Positions 23,437 to 36,030 are shown, counted from the stretch's first letter. The stretch is DNA of 64,000 bases from Manihot esculenta (GCF_001659605.2 NC_035178.2:31947127-32011126), one strand, 5' to 3'. Numbers and translations: made by a program. Notes: a model not told the origin generated them from the sequence alone.

Positions 23437-25629
23437 TGTAACGACCCGAAAATTGGACCGCTACCGGCGCTAGGATCCAGATCGGCTTAAGGCCGCCGGG
23501 ACCTGTGGCAAGCCTAACATACCTCCTGTACCTGTTAAATCCCATACATGATCAAACATATACATAAAACTTTAAACTTTTTCTTTCATTTACCAAGCTT
23601 AACCCGTGCAAACACATACTCATAAACATAAAACCCCACACTGGAGCCCTCATCAAATGCTCCAATGGGGTAACATATCATACATTAAGCTTGGTTTACA
23701 TAAACATCATTAAAACATTACATAAATCTTGTAAAAAGGGGATTAACTATACATGCTAGGGTCAAGCACAATACTAAACTTCAATATACATCGTTACACA
23801 ATACTTTACATTACATTACATTGTCTATCATGTCCACAACTAATCTATTACATACATAATTTTCTAATCCTGGTGACTTCCTGGTCTAGTCCGCACCTGC
23901 AAACCTGGGGGTTAAGGGAAAGGGGTGAGCTACAAGAGCCTAGTGAGTAGAATAGTAAAACATTATATTAATATTCATGCTTTCATGAAATGCATCACAT
24001 CACAAACAAATCACATTAAGGATGAACTTGTCATCAATAGCCCTCTACATATCCAATAGTGCCAGAAAGTAGAATGGGTCCTAGTCTTTCCCTTACATAA
24101 CATATCATAACATTCCAATGTGTCAGGGACGTAGAATGGGTCTTCCTGGACTTTCTCTTACATAGTGCCAGGGACGTAGAATGGGTCTTCCTGGACTTCC
24201 ATACCATATCGTCATCATATCATATCATACCATACGAGGGCTAATGGATCATCCAAAGTTCATCCACATCAACATCATATTATGCAATGCAACATATTCG
24301 TGAATTCTAATGCAAACAACCTAATATACATCTCATGGTATTCGTGATGCATGAACATGCTCAAAATTTATTTATTTACTTTGCAATATAAAGAGTCATT
24401 CTACTCACCTCAGGCTAGCTCTGAAAAGACTCTGAAGCAGCTATCTCACTACTGGGGTCCTTGGTTCCTCAGGTCCGAACCTACACAGGTGGACTCAAAT
24501 GAGGGACCAAACATACATGAACATGACTCTAAACAACTCCCCAAAAACCCCCTAAAAAATCACAAAACAATCATAGAAATCATGCAAAGGAAGGCTGAAC
24601 AGGGCACTTTCGGAGGCAGGTTCGGCGGCCGAAAGTCCCTCCAGAGCCGAAACTCAGCCACTTTCGGCGGCACCTTCGGCGGCCGAAAGTCCCTTCTAGA
24701 GACGAAACTCATGCATGTTCGGCGGCACCTTCGGCGGCCGAAACTCCTCTCCAGAGCCAAAAGTCCAACTTTCGTGGGCAGGGTTCGGCAGCCAAAAGCT
24801 TGCCTCCACAGGCAGGTTCGACGGCCGAAAGTCCTTCGGCTGCTGAACCTGAGTTCTTCCAAAGTGGCAGAACTCAACCTCCACATGCACATTTTGCCTC
24901 CCAAAACCTTCAAACATACATTTTGCTATTCTACAACATGCATACACAAGCAAACAAGCATATAGGGGTCTTACACTATCCTAAACCCCAACAACAACAC
25001 AAAGCATATACACATTACACATATTTTCAACAAAACTCACATGAACCCTAACATTAAACAACTAGCTTAAACATGCATTTCTACCCCATAAACTTTCATA
25101 AAACTTGCTTAGAACATCGAAGAAGGTGAGGATCAACGCTTACCTCTTGAAGATCGAGAGAGGGCGTGACCTAACTTGGAGATTTGGGGAAAATGGGTTC
25201 CGGAGGTCTCCAAGCTTCCAAACTTCGATCTTTGCTCAAAAACTTCAAAAACAAGTTAAAACTTGTTAAAAACTTGAAAGATTTGAGGAAAATCATCAAA
25301 ACCAACCATGGGAGGGTATGGACTCACCGTTGACCGAAAATAGGGGAGAAAACTCGCCCATTTTCGGCCATAGGGCCTTTTATAAGTGGCTGGCCAGACC
25401 ACCTTCGGAAGCCAAAGGTGACTCCAAAACTCCACCAAGTTCGGCGGCCGAACCTGGATTTTCCTCAATGGTCATTTTCATTTAAAACTCAATTTCTATC
25501 TTACTTAAAACCATTAAATACATACGAACATTTTATAAAAACATGATTTTACCCTTCTAGAGGTTTTCGACATTCGGGATTCCCTTGGATGATAGGAATT
25601 CCGATATCGAAGTCTAGCCGGGTATTATA
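23437..25629 (-). repeat. 5' LTR of DEL-A
   Basis: It ends GGTCGTTACA at 23437 and starts TATAATACCCGG at 25629, where the usual TG start has become TA. The leader stem-loop minisatellite is at 24058-24205 (three units), a palindrome cluster at 24605-24860, a donor-like AAGAG/GTAAG at 25143 and the TATA region near 25377-25385. A palindrome overlapping the predicted start lies at about 25330-25372. Confidence 0.93.
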
Positions 25630-25929
25630 TTATTCATATAAATGCAGGAAGACCCAGCGATGGTAAGGGAAAAATAAAATGGTTGCATAAGATATCTAAA
25701 TGTTCAACAGTAGAGTAAGGTCACATGTCTTTTATGTGGGAGACTTGGTCCTTAAAGAATAGATATAAAAAGAGGTAATACGAAGACTGGTAAGTTGGGC
25801 GAAAACTGAAAAGTACTATTTAAGATCTCAAATGTTATTCATCCAAGGTCTTATAAGCTGGCCAAGTTAAATGGCCGAGTCATTCCCCACTCTTTGAATA
25901 TTTGTAATATGAGAAAATTTTATCAATAA
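25630..25929 (+). pseudogene. TAT-1 integrase C-terminus (Tat-lineage Ty3/gypsy)
   Basis: In shifting frames the plus strand reads VRSHVFYVGDLVLK near 25717-25760, then KLGEN (stop) KV and KISNVIHPRSYKLAKLNGRV, ending IPHSLNICNMRKFYQ and a stop at 25927-25929. This matches the conserved end of Tat/Ogre-type pol (a GDLVL motif, a GPY-like turn degraded here, then a GxxYKLxxLxGRxIP and RKFYQ pattern). At least one stop and one frameshift mark it as dead. Its upstream part is cut off by DEL-A at 25629. Confidence 0.75.
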
Positions 25930-26022
25930 CAGTTAACAATGTATTTTTCATATTGTGTTATTCAGTAATAAGGAACGATGCAATTGTCTTCTTCAAAAAG
26001 ATTAAAGAGTTATGCCAAGGCC
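25930..26022 (+). other. TAT-1 3' untranslated region and start of its tandem repeats
   Basis: AT-rich sequence follows the pol stop. From about 26005 (TTATGCCAAGGCCACAAG) it matches the repeat units that continue beyond DEL-D at 52494. Confidence 0.6.
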
Positions 26023-26027
26023 ACAAG
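26023..26027. repeat. Target site duplication of DEL-D, left copy (ACAAG)
   Basis: ACAAG at 26023-26027 is repeated at 52494-52498, 26.5 kb away, at the exact LTR ends. Confidence 0.95.
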
Positions 26028-27164
26028 TGTAATACCCGGCTAGACTCCAGTATCGGAATTCCTACCGTCCGGTGGAATCTCGGATGTCGAAAACCTCTAG
26101 AAGGGTAAAATCATGTTTTTATAAAATGTTTTAATGTATTTTATGAGTTTAAGCAAGAAAGAAATTGAGTTTTGAATGAAAAAGTCTATGGAGGCATTTC
26201 CAGGTTCGGCCGCCGAACATTGGATGGTTTAGGGGGGCAAGTTAGGCTTCCGAAAGAGGCAAAGGTTCGGCCGCCGAACCTCATGTTTGGCCGCCGAACT
26301 TGCATGAGTTTTGGAGGCACTTTAGGCTGCCGAAGGGTGGTCTGGCTAGCCCTATATAAGGGCTCCATGGCCGAAACGGGCGAGTTTTCTCCCCATTTTC
26401 GGCCAACGGTGAGTCCATGCTCTCCCATGGTCATTTTTGATAATTTTTCCTTCAATCTTTCATGTTTTAACAAGTTTTATCTTGGTTTGAAGATATTTGA
26501 ACAAAAGAGCAAGTTTTGGAACTTGGAGACCCAAGGAGCGAGATCTCCCCCATCTCCGAGTTGGATCGTCTTCCCTCTCGATCTTCAAGAGGTAAGAGTA
26601 GATCCACACTTCTTTTCATGTTTTAGTTGAGTTTCATGAAGTTTCTTGGGGTAGAAATGCATGTATAAGTTTATGTTGAGTTTTTGGTTTATGTTGTGTT
26701 TATGAGCAATGTGAGTTGTATATGTATGTTTGATGTGTTGTAGTTGGGGTTTAGGATAGTTTGAAGCCCCTAGGAGCTTATGTATGCGTGTATGCTTATT
26801 GTGGAAGTGTTGGTTTTGAGTTGAATGAGTTGGGAGGCATTTGTGCATAAAAGAGGCTGAGTTCTGCCCTTTGGAAGAACTCAGGTTCGGCAGCCGAAGG
26901 GACTTTCGGCCGCCAAACCTGCCTGTGGAGGCAAGCCTTTGGCTGCCGAACCCTGCCCCTGAAAGAGGACTTTCGGCTCTGGAAGGGAGTTTCGGCTGCC
27001 GAAGGTGCCGCTGAACATGCATGAGTTTCGTCTCTGAAGGGAACCTTCGGCCGCCGAAAGTGTCGCCGAAGGTGCATGACTTTCGGCTCTGGAGGGACTT
27101 TCGGCCGCCAAACCTGCCGCCGAAAGTGCCCTGTTCAGCCCTCCTTTCCATGATTTCTATGATT
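26028..27164 (+). repeat. DEL-D 5' LTR, first part
   Basis: It starts TGTAATACCCGG. TATATAA is at 26353-26359. A long inverted repeat with GGCCGAAA/TTTTCGGCC arms lies at 26369-26404. Palindromes lie at about 26206-26335 and 26886-27125, and a donor-like AAGAG/GTAAG at 26587-26596. It continues at 43773 after DEL-E. Confidence 0.93.
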
Positions 27165-27169
27165 GTTTT
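27165..27169. repeat. Target site duplication of DEL-E, left copy (GTTTT)
   Basis: GTTTT is repeated at 43768-43772. Removing DEL-E and one copy restores the sequence seen at 51352-51360 in the DEL-D 3' LTR. Confidence 0.93.
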
Positions 27170-29389
27170 TATAATACCCGGCTAGACTCCGGTATCGAAA
27201 TTCCTACCGTCCGGTGGAATCTCGGGTGTCGGAGACCTCTAGAAGGGTAGAACCATGTTTTTATAAAATGTTTTATAGTATTTTATGTTTTTAAGTTAGA
27301 AGAAAATGAGTTTTTGCATGAAAACAACCTTGGAGGAAAACTTAGGTTCGGCTGCCGAACCTCAAGTTCGGCCGCCGAACATGCATGCACTTCGGGCGTG
27401 CTTTAGGCCCCCGAAAGCATAAGTGAGGGAAGTCCAGGTTCTGCCGCCGAACCTCATCTTCGGCCACCGAACCTCATGTTCGGCCGCCGAACATTGCATG
27501 CATGCGGAGGCACGTTCGGCTCCCGAATGTGGCCTGGCCAGCCACCTATAAAGGGGTCCCTTAGCCGAAATGGGCAAGCTTTTCTCCCCATTTTCGGCCA
27601 AGGTGAGCTCTCCGCCGTCCCTCACCAATCTTTGAGTTCTTCCTTCAGATCTTTCAAGATTTTCATGAGTTTTCACTTTGTTTTGAAGATTTTAAGCTTT
27701 TGAACAAGTTTTGGAGCTTGGAGGTTCAAGGAACTCTCTCTCTCCCATTTTTCGAGCTAGGGTCGTTCTCCTCTCGATCTTCAAGAGGTAAGGGCCGATC
27801 TTGAGCTTATTGCATGTTTTAAACAAGTTTTAAGTAGATCTATGGGGTAGAAATGCATGATAGGTTATGGTTATGTTTTTGGAGTTTATGGGTTTAATGT
27901 GTGTTCATGAACAATGTGAGTTGCTTGATGTGTTGTAGTTGGGGGTTTTTGATGATTTGAAGCCCCTAGGAGCTTGTATGCTTGAGTATGCATGTTGTAG
28001 AATAGGTTTATGCATGTTTGAAAGGTTTGGGAGGCTATTGTGCATGAAGAGCCGAGTTTCTGCCATTTTGGCAGAAACCAGGTTCGGCAGCCGAAGGACT
28101 TTCGGCCGCCGAACCTGCCTGGGAGGCAAGCCTTTCGGCTGCTGAACCCTGCCCCCGAAAGAGGACTTTCGTCTCTGGAGGGCAGTTTCGGCCGCCGAAA
28201 GTGCCGCCGAACATGCATGAGTTTAGTCTCTGTCTGGGAGTTTCGGCCGCCGAAGGTGCCGCCGAACCTGCCGCCGAAAGTGCCCTGTTCAGCCTTCCTT
28301 TGCATGTTTTCCATGAATGTTTTTAGTTGTTTTAGGGGGTTTTTGGGGGATGTTTTTAGAGTTATGTTCATGTATGTTTGGTCCCTCATTTGAGTCCACC
28401 TGTGTAGGTTCGGACCCGAGGAACCGAGGACCCCAGCAGTGAGTTCAGCTGCTTCTGTATCTGTCAGAGCTAGCCAGAGGTGAGTGGAATAACTCTCTAT
28501 ATTTTAAAGTAAATAAGTCAGTTTTTATCATGATTCACGCATCATGTATGCCATGAGATATAATAGGGTGTTGCATTAGAACTCACGAATATGTTGCATT
28601 GCACAATATGTTGATGATGCGGATGAATGTTGAATGATCCTTTAGTCCTCGTATGTTATGATATGATGATGATACGGTACGGAAGACCAGTGAGGCCCAT
28701 TCTACGCCCCTGGCACAGTTGGACCATGTGGAGGACTATTGGTGACAAATTCATCCTTGATGTGATTAGCTGTGATGTGATGCATTTCATGTTATCATAT
28801 GTTTTAAATGTTTTATTATTCTGCTCACTGGGCTCTTGTAGCTCACCCCTCTCCCTTAACCCCCAGGCTTGCAGGTACAGGGTAGACCAGGAGGTCAGCA
28901 AGAGTAATGAAGTCTTGATCATGTAATAGATAGTGTGGACATGAATAATGTTGAGATGTCATGTTTAGTACAGTCATGTATATATACAGTATAGAAATGT
29001 TAATGTAAAAATGTTCATGGATGTTAGAGGTGTGCTTGACCATAGAGTATTGTTATCCCTTTTAATACATGATCTCAGATGTTTTATGATGTTTATGTAA
29101 ACCAACTCAATGCATGTTATGTCACCCATTGGGGGCATTGATGAGATCCCACAGAGGGGTCAATGTTTATGATTATGACTATGTATAGTGCATGCACAGG
29201 TTGAGTTTGGTGTATGAATGAAAGGATGAATGTATAAAAGCTAAAGTTTTAAATTTTTATGTACATTGTTGATCATGTATGGGATTAAACAGGTTCACAG
29301 GTTGTATGTTAGGCTTGCTACGGGTCCCGGCGGCCTTAAGCCGATCTGGATCCTAGCGCCGGTAGCGGTCCGATTTTTGGGTCATTACA
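27170..29389 (+). repeat. 5' LTR of DEL-E
   Basis: It starts TATAATACCCGG (TG changed to TA) and ends GGGTCATTACA. TATAAA is at 27547-27552 and palindrome clusters at 27346-27500 and 28083-28285. The donor-like AAGAG/GTAAG is at 27783-27792. There is a single leader stem-loop unit at 28681-28713. Confidence 0.95.
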
Positions 29390-29392
29390 GAT

Positions 29393-29405
29393 TGGTATCA
29401 GAGCC
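29393..29405 (+). promoter_or_regulatory. Primer binding site of DEL-E, tRNA-iMet type
   Basis: TGGTATCAGAGCC lies three bases after the LTR end. Confidence 0.9.
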
Positions 29406-29662
29406 CTAGGTTCATATGGTCGGACCTAGAGTGTCGGGCTCATAGAGGTTATAGAAGGTGAAGCACAATAGGAAAGATCATGTCCACTAGGATAGGATGT
29501 GGAGTCCTGTCTTGTATGATAATGTGAAATGCCATGATTATATGCATGTGCATTAATGCTATGATATGTATGATATGTATGTGATGCTGGTTCATGTGTG
29601 CTCACATGAACCATATGATGTTGATGTTTTTGTGTGATGTGCACTGTTTTTCAGAAAACAGG

Positions 29663-31853
29663 ATGAGAGGAACTCGTCGATCAGCAAGATTGACTGGAGT
29701 ACTACCTGAGGATGAGGGCACGAGCGCCCGTCCTCCTGCATTGCCTAGGGCAATGTCAAGCAGGTCTAGCAGAGAAAGAGCAGTAAGAGAGCCTAGAAGG
29801 TCTTTGGATCTGGGTAGAAGCAGATCAGTAAGGGGAACAGTTCAAGGAGGCATGTCTGAGGATGTGGGGGATAGTATGGATGTAGATCAAAGGAGGGACG
29901 GCAGTCTTGGAGTGAGTATGTTGGAAGAGGATGTGGGAGAGTCCCAAGGAGGCACTCAGGCCTCGGGATTTGTTCAACCACCTTACTACCCACCCTTCTC
30001 ACAAAACCCCGGGTATTCGATGGGGGGCACATCGGACTACCATAGCTTTAACCCTTATCCCACACAGATGCCCTACCCGTCTTACTACCCACCATACCCA
30101 CAGTACCCCATGTACCCACCACCAGCCTACTATCCAAATCCAGCAAACCCTATCCCAGGGGATGCTGCTCCTCCTCCACCAGCAGAACCCACAGTTCCAG
30201 AAAACCCAGTACCTAAGCCTAGCTCATCTGGATGGAGCAAGGTCAAGATGACCGACTACATGAAGTTGGGTGCTCCTCAGTATGAAAAAGGGGATGACTC
30301 GTTTGTGTATCTTGAGAGGGTCAAGGTGATCACAGATGAGATTGGGGCTGATGACAGTAGAGCCATTCAGATGGCTGGGTTCACGCTTAAGTGCAAGAAG
30401 GCACGAGAGTGGTTTAAGAATTATGTGAGCCCGAGGGTGGACAGCATGTCTTGGGAAGAGTTTGCAAACGAGTTTGCAGGATGGGCTTTCCCTGATAGCT
30501 CAAGGGAATTGAAGATGATAGAGTTTGAACAATTGAGGCAGACTGATTATATGAGTGTGGATGAGTTCACAAACAGATTCTTGGAGCTGTTGCCATTTGC
30601 AGGGCAAAGTTTTGACTCAGACCAGAAGAAGTCAAGGAGGTATATCATGAAACTCCACTCTAGGTATTCCTCCTTGATCCAGTCAGCAGATAGAGAGAGC
30701 TTCCATGCCATAGTGGATATGGCCCGGAAGATGGAGGCCAGTGCCATCATTCAGGGGACGGTTAAGCAGTCAGTGGCATAGCCTTCTGGTTCTAAGACCC
30801 CAGGTGGGGGAAGAGTAGACCCTTCTTCTCTGAGTTCAGCTAGTAAGAGGTGGAGCGGTACCACCAAGAAACCAAAGAAGAACAAGTTCTGGAATAAGAT
30901 CAAGTCAGGTCTGGGATTAGGGAGTGGCTCAAGCTCTGGTGCAGATAATGCAGTATGCAAGAAATGTGGGAAGCCGCACAAAGGGGTATGTCTAGTTGGG
31001 ACGTCAGCCTGCTTTAGATGTGGGCAGGAGGGACACATGGCACGGGAGTGCCCTAGATCAGCTTTTGGGGCACAGTCTCAGCAGACAGCTTTAGGCAGTG
31101 TGGCTCAGCCAGTAGCTCCAGCCGCGACTCAGGCTAGTGGCAGAGGTAGAGGGAGAGGGACAGCCTCTTCTTCAGCGGGTTTCAGGGGTGAAGGTCCATC
31201 AGCTCCAGCACGGATCTTCACCATGACACAGCAGGAGGCAAATACATCCAACACCGTGGTGTCAGGTAATCTCATCATTGGGTGTTCAGATGTTTATGCC
31301 TTAATGGACCCTGGTGCATCACATTCTTTCATTGCTCTGAGGGCCGTCGAGAGGTTGGGATTGATGGTCTCTGGCTTAGAGTGTCCCCTATGGGTCAGTG
31401 GACCCAAGTGTGACCCGTCAGTGGCAGAGTCAGTCTGCCAGTATAGTCCAGTTTTTGTGGAGGGAAGATGCCTATCCGCCGACCTTGTGGTTCTAGATTT
31501 GACAGATTTTGACGTCATTCTAGGGATGGATTGGCTATCTACTCATGGTGCTACCTTGGACTGCAGGAACAAGGTAGTCAGGTTCAGATGTCAGGATGGG
31601 TCAGAGGTTGTCTTCAGAGGAGACAGGGGGAGTACACCTAGAGGTATGATATCAGCCCTACAGGCTCGTAGGCTCCTCAGGAGGGGTTGTCAGGGTTTTC
31701 TAGCTCATGTGAGAGAGCTAGATAGTCAAGTCAGAGAGCCCGCCTCAGTGCTAGTGGTCAGAGAGTTCTTAGATGTTTTACCAGACGAGCTGCCAGGTTT
31801 ACCACCTGCTAGGGAGATAGAGTTCGAAATTGAGTTGATGCCTGGAACTAGAC
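29663..31853 (+). pseudogene. DEL-E gag-pol, first part (gag, CCHC knuckle, protease)
   Basis: The start is the ATG of MRGTRRSARLTGV, after a CTGTTTTTCAG acceptor-like site ending at 29654. Gag core motifs (GFTLKCKKAREWF, FAGWAFPDSSRELK) are at about 30380-30510. An in-frame TAG at 30779-30781 replaces the CAG seen in sisters. The same frame continues to the knuckle ([15 protein letters not shown], 31012-31056) and protease ([10 protein letters not shown], about 31300-31330; VILGMDWLS near 31513). It stops only where DEL-F enters, after the residues GTR before the RT domain. Confidence 0.93.
31849..31853. repeat. Target site duplication of DEL-F, left copy (TAGAC)
   Basis: TAGAC is repeated at 38569-38573; removing DEL-F and one copy restores the DEL-E pol frame. 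Confidence 0.95.
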
Positions 31854-31936
31854 TGTAACGACCCGAAAATCGGACCGCTACCGGCACTAGGATCCAGATC
31901 GGCTTAAGGCCGCCGGGACCCGTAGCAAGCCTGACA
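31854..31936 (-). repeat. 3' LTR remnant of DEL-F (last ~83 bases)
   Basis: The plus strand reads TGTAACGACCCGAAAATCGG onward, the reverse complement of the LTR end, up to CAAGCCTGACA. It then switches to integrase coding sequence. CCTGACA is present in both parent sequences in sister elements, so the deletion joint has about 7 bases of microhomology. Confidence 0.9.
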
Positions 31937-34900
31937 ACCTCATCAATGTACACCTGCGCTAGTTTATCCACAGAGTAGTTGCTCCTAACAGGAATGAAGT
32001 GAGCAGATTTAGTGAGTCTGTCCACAATCACCCATATGGAGTCTAATCTGTTGGATGTTGCCGGTAACCCCACTACGAAGTCCATAGCTATATTCTCCCA
32101 TTTCCACTCTGGAATAGGTAGCGGGTTAAGCATTCCAGCCGGCTTCTGATGTTCCAGCTTCACCCTCTGACATACTTCGCAGGCGGACACAAACTGTGCC
32201 ACTTCTTTCTTCATCGCTGGCCACCAATACACCTTCTTCAAATCTTGATACATCTTGGTGGCCCCGGGGTGAATGCTATATCTTGCATTATGAGCCTCTC
32301 TCATAATGTCTCCTTTTAGCCCTATGTCATCTGGTACACACAGTCGACTCCCATAGCGGAGGATCCCCTTACTGTCAAATCTGAACTCACTGTCCTTGCC
32401 TGACTGAACAGTCCTGGCAATCTTCACTAACTCTGGGTCCTCATGCTGTTTCTGAGCCACTTGCTCCAGAAACACGGGTGTCACTCTCATCTGGGCCACT
32501 AAAGCACCGATACCAGACAACTCCAACTGTAGGCCTTCATCAATGAGCTTGTAAAACTCCTTCACCACTGGTCTCCTCTCTGCCGTGATGTGGGATAGAC
32601 TGCCTAGTGACTTCCGGCTTAGGGCGCCTGCCACGACATTTGCCTTACCAGGATGGTACTGAATCTTGCAATCATAGTCACTCAGCAACTTTACCCATCT
32701 TCTCTGTCTCAAGTTCAAATCTCTTTGACTCAAGATGTACTGTAGGCTTTTATGATCCGTAAAGATCTCACATTTTACCCCATAGAGGTAGTGCCTCCAC
32801 ATCTTGAGTGCAAAGATGACTGCTGCCATCTCAAGGTCATGTGTGGGGTAATTCAACTCATGCTTCTTCAGCTGCCTAGAAGCATAAGCAATCACCCTCT
32901 CATTCTGCATTAGCACACAACCCAGTCCCACACGGGACGCATCACAAAAGACTGTAAAGTCCTCATCACTAGATGGCAGAGCTAAAACTGGTGCTGAAGT
33001 CAACCTCTTCTTAAGCTCTTCGAAACTCTCTTCGCACTGGTCGGTCCACAGAAACTTCTGATTCTTCCAGGTTAGTCTGGTCAGAGGAGCTGCTATTTTC
33101 GAGAAGTCCTGAATGAACCTCCTGTAGTAACCTGCCAAACCCAAGAAACTCCTGATTTCTGTCACTGAAGTGGGTCTAGGCCAGTTAGCCACAGTTTCTG
33201 TCTTCTTGGGGTCCACCTCTATCCCATTCTCCGACACTACATGCCCCAAGAACGAAATGCTCCTCAGCCAGAACTCATATTTAGAGAACTTGGCATACAA
33301 GCCATGTTCCCTCAAGGTCTGCAAGACCAACCGCAGATGATGGGCATGCTCCTCTGCATTCCTGGAATACACTAAGATATCGTCTATGAAGACAATAACG
33401 AAGTGATCCAGGTACTGGCTAAACACTCTGTTCATGAGATCCATGAATGCTGCAGGGGCGTTGGTTAACCCGAACGTCATTACAAGGAACTCAAAATGCC
33501 CATATCTGGTCCTGAAAGCCGTCTTTGGCACATCCTCATCTCTGATCCTCAGCTGATGGTACCCAGATCTCAGATCTATTTTGGAGAAACAACCCGCTCC
33601 TGCTAGCTGGTCGAATAGATCGTCGATCCTTGGCAAAGGGTACTTGTTCTTGGTAGTGACTTTGTTCAACTGCCTGTAGTCAATACAAAGTCTAAGGGAT
33701 CCATCCTTCTTTCTCACAAACAAAATTGGAGCACCCCAAGGTGAGGTACTCGGTCGGATGAAGCCCTTTTCTACCAACTCTTGCAACTGTTCCTTCAACT
33801 CTTTAAATTCTGCTGGCGCCATCCTGTAGGGAGGGATAGAGATCGGTCGGGTTCCAGGCATCAATTCTATCTCGAACTCTATTTCCCTAGCAGGTGGTAA
33901 ACCTGGTAGCTCGTCTGGGAAGACGTCTAGAAACTCTCTAACCACTGGCACCGAGGCGGGTTCTCTAACCTGACTGTTAAGCTCTCTCACATGAGCCAAA
34001 TACCCCTGACATCCCCTCCTAAGCAACCTACGAGCCTGAAGAGCTGATATCAGACCTCTAGGTGTACCCCTCTTGTCTCCTCTGAAGACAACCTCAGACC
34101 CATCCTGACCTCTGAACCTGACTACCTTGTCTCTACAGTCCAAGGTAGCACCATGGGTAGATAACCAGTCCATCCCTAGAATGACGTCAAAATCTGTCAA
34201 GTCTAGAACCACAAGGTCGGCGGACATGCATCTTCCCTCAACAAACACAGGACTACACTGGCAGACTGACTCTGCCACTGATGGATCACACTTGGGTCCA
34301 CTGACCCAGAGAGGACACTCTAACTCAGAGATCATCAACCCTAACCTCTGGACGGCTCTCGGTGTAACAAAAGAATGAGATGCACCAGGGTCCATCAAGG
34401 CGTACACATATGAACAACCAATGACTAAAGTACCTGCCACCACGGTGTTAGATGCATCTGCCTCCTGTTGAGTCATCATAAAGATCCGTGCTGGAGCTGA
34501 TGGACCTTCACCCCTGAAACCCGCTGAAGAAGAGGCTGCCCCTCTCCCTCTGCCTCTGCCACTGGCCTGCGTCATGGCTGGAGCTGCTGGCTGCGCTACA
34601 CTGCCTGAAGCTATCTGCTCGGACTGTGCCATCGGGGCTGCTCTTGGACAATCTCGAGACATATGCCCCTCCTGACCACATCTGTAACAGGCCGTCGTCC
34701 CAAACCGACATACTCCCCTGTGTGGCTTACCACACCTTGCACAAACTGCATTATCCGCACCAGAGCTTGAGCCACTCCCTAGTCCCAGACTGGACTTAAC
34801 CTTGTTCCAAAACTTGTTCTTCTTCGACTTCTTGGTGGTACTGCTCCACCTCTTGCTGCCTGAAGCTGCTGCACTAAAAGAAGAAGAGCCTGGGGTCTTA

Positions 34901-36030
34901 GAACTAGAAGGCTGTGCCACTGACTGCTTAACTGTTCCCTGAACGATGGCACTGGCCTCCATTTTCCGGGCCATATCCACTATGGCATGGAAGCTCTCCC
35001 TATCTGCTGACTAGATCAAGGAGGAATATCTGGAGTGGAGTTTCATGATATACCTCCTTGACTTTTTCTGATCCGTGTCAAGGCTTTGCCCTGAAAAAGG
35101 CAACAGCTCCAAAAATCTGTCTGTGAACTCCTCTACACCCATTTCATCAGTTTGCCTCAACTGCTCAAACTCAATCATTTTTAGCTCCCTCGAGCTATCG
35201 GGGAAAGCCCATCCCGCAAACTCGTTTGCGAACTCTTCCCAAAACATGCTATCCACTTTCGGGTTCACATAATTCTTGAACCATTCTCGTGCCTTCTTGC
35301 ACTTAAGTGTGAACCCAGCCATCTGAATGGCTCTACTATCATCAGCCCCAATCTCATCTGTAATCACCTTGACCCTCTCCAGATACACAAACGGGTCATC
35401 CCCTTTTTCATATTGGGGAGCACCCAACTTCATATAGTCGGTCATCTTGACCTTGCTCCCACTGGCTGAGCTAGGTCTAGGAGGTTGGGTAACTGGGGCT
35501 GCTGGTTCTGCTGGAGGAGGAGGTGTAGCATCCCCTGGGGTAGGGTTTGCTGGATTTGGATAGTAAGGTGGAGGTGGATACATTGGGTACTGTGAATATG
35601 GTGGGTAGTAGGGTGGGTATGGCATCTGTGTGGGATAAGGGGTGAAGCTAGGGTAATCTGATGTACCTCCCATCGAATACCCGGGATTTTGTGAGAAGTG
35701 TGGGTAGTGGGGTGGCTGAACAAATCCCGAGGCCTGAGTGCCTCCTTGGGACTCTCCCATTCCTTCTTCTGACATACTAACTCCCAAACTGCCATCCCTC
35801 CTCTGCTCTACATCCATATCATCCCCCATATCCTCTGATGCTCCTCCCTGAACTGTTCCTCTGACTGATCTGCTTCTACCCAGATCCAAAGACCTTCTAG
35901 GGTCCCTTACTGCTCTGTCCCTGTTGGACCTGCTAGACATTGCCCTAGGCAATGTAGGAGGACGGGCACTCATGCCCTCATCCTCAGGTGGCACTCCAGT
36001 CAATCGTGCAGATCGACGAGTTCCTCTCAT
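31930..36030 (-). pseudogene. DEL-F gag-pol (gag to integrase core; chromodomain lost)
   Basis: The ATG of MRGTRRSARLTGV is at 36030. One in-frame TAG at 35011-35013 (CAG in sisters) is the only stop before the deletion joint. After it the frame is open for about 1,000 codons: knuckle ([15 protein letters not shown] near 34690-34645), protease ([10 protein letters not shown] near 34400), RT ([39 protein letters not shown]), RNase H ([24 protein letters not shown]), integrase HHCC (about 32300-32160) and the first core Asp (MDFVVGLPA near 32080). Beyond DEVVRL (31944) the frame reads LTR and then antisense DEL-E DNA, which is not real protein. Confidence 0.93.

Larger units (their letters stand above)
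4135..25629 (-). mobile_element. DEL-A: Del/Tekay-type Ty3/gypsy element, minus strand, interrupted three times
   Basis: On the minus strand the order is 5' LTR (25629-23437), tRNA-iMet primer site, gag, knuckle, protease, RT, RNase H, integrase with chromodomain, purine tract, then the start of the 3' LTR (4744 down to 4135). DEL-B and DEL-C are inserted in gag, splitting it in three, and the Athila-like element cuts the 3' LTR. Coding parts carry frameshifts, stops and an RT deletion, so it is dead. Its right end touches a Tat integrase end at 25690, so it probably landed in or beside TAT-1. Its target duplication cannot be tested because the left end is off-window. Confidence 0.9.

Noticed and set aside
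24351..24965. Open frames of 60-200 codons within the LTRs (also 26172-26630, 26585-27151, 27886-28389, 42288-42791)
   Set aside because: They exist because palindrome-rich DNA is poor in stop codons. They appear on both strands with PP/RR-rich repeats, are not kept between copies, and lie in LTRs.
25625..25640. Target duplication for DEL-A
   Set aside because: The left end of its 3' LTR is beyond the Athila-like insertion and off-window, so no pair can be tested.
31726..31929. C-terminal extension of the long DEL-F frame past the integrase core
   Set aside because: It reads LTR remnant and then antisense DEL-E coding DNA across the TSD, so it is a fusion artefact of the deletion.
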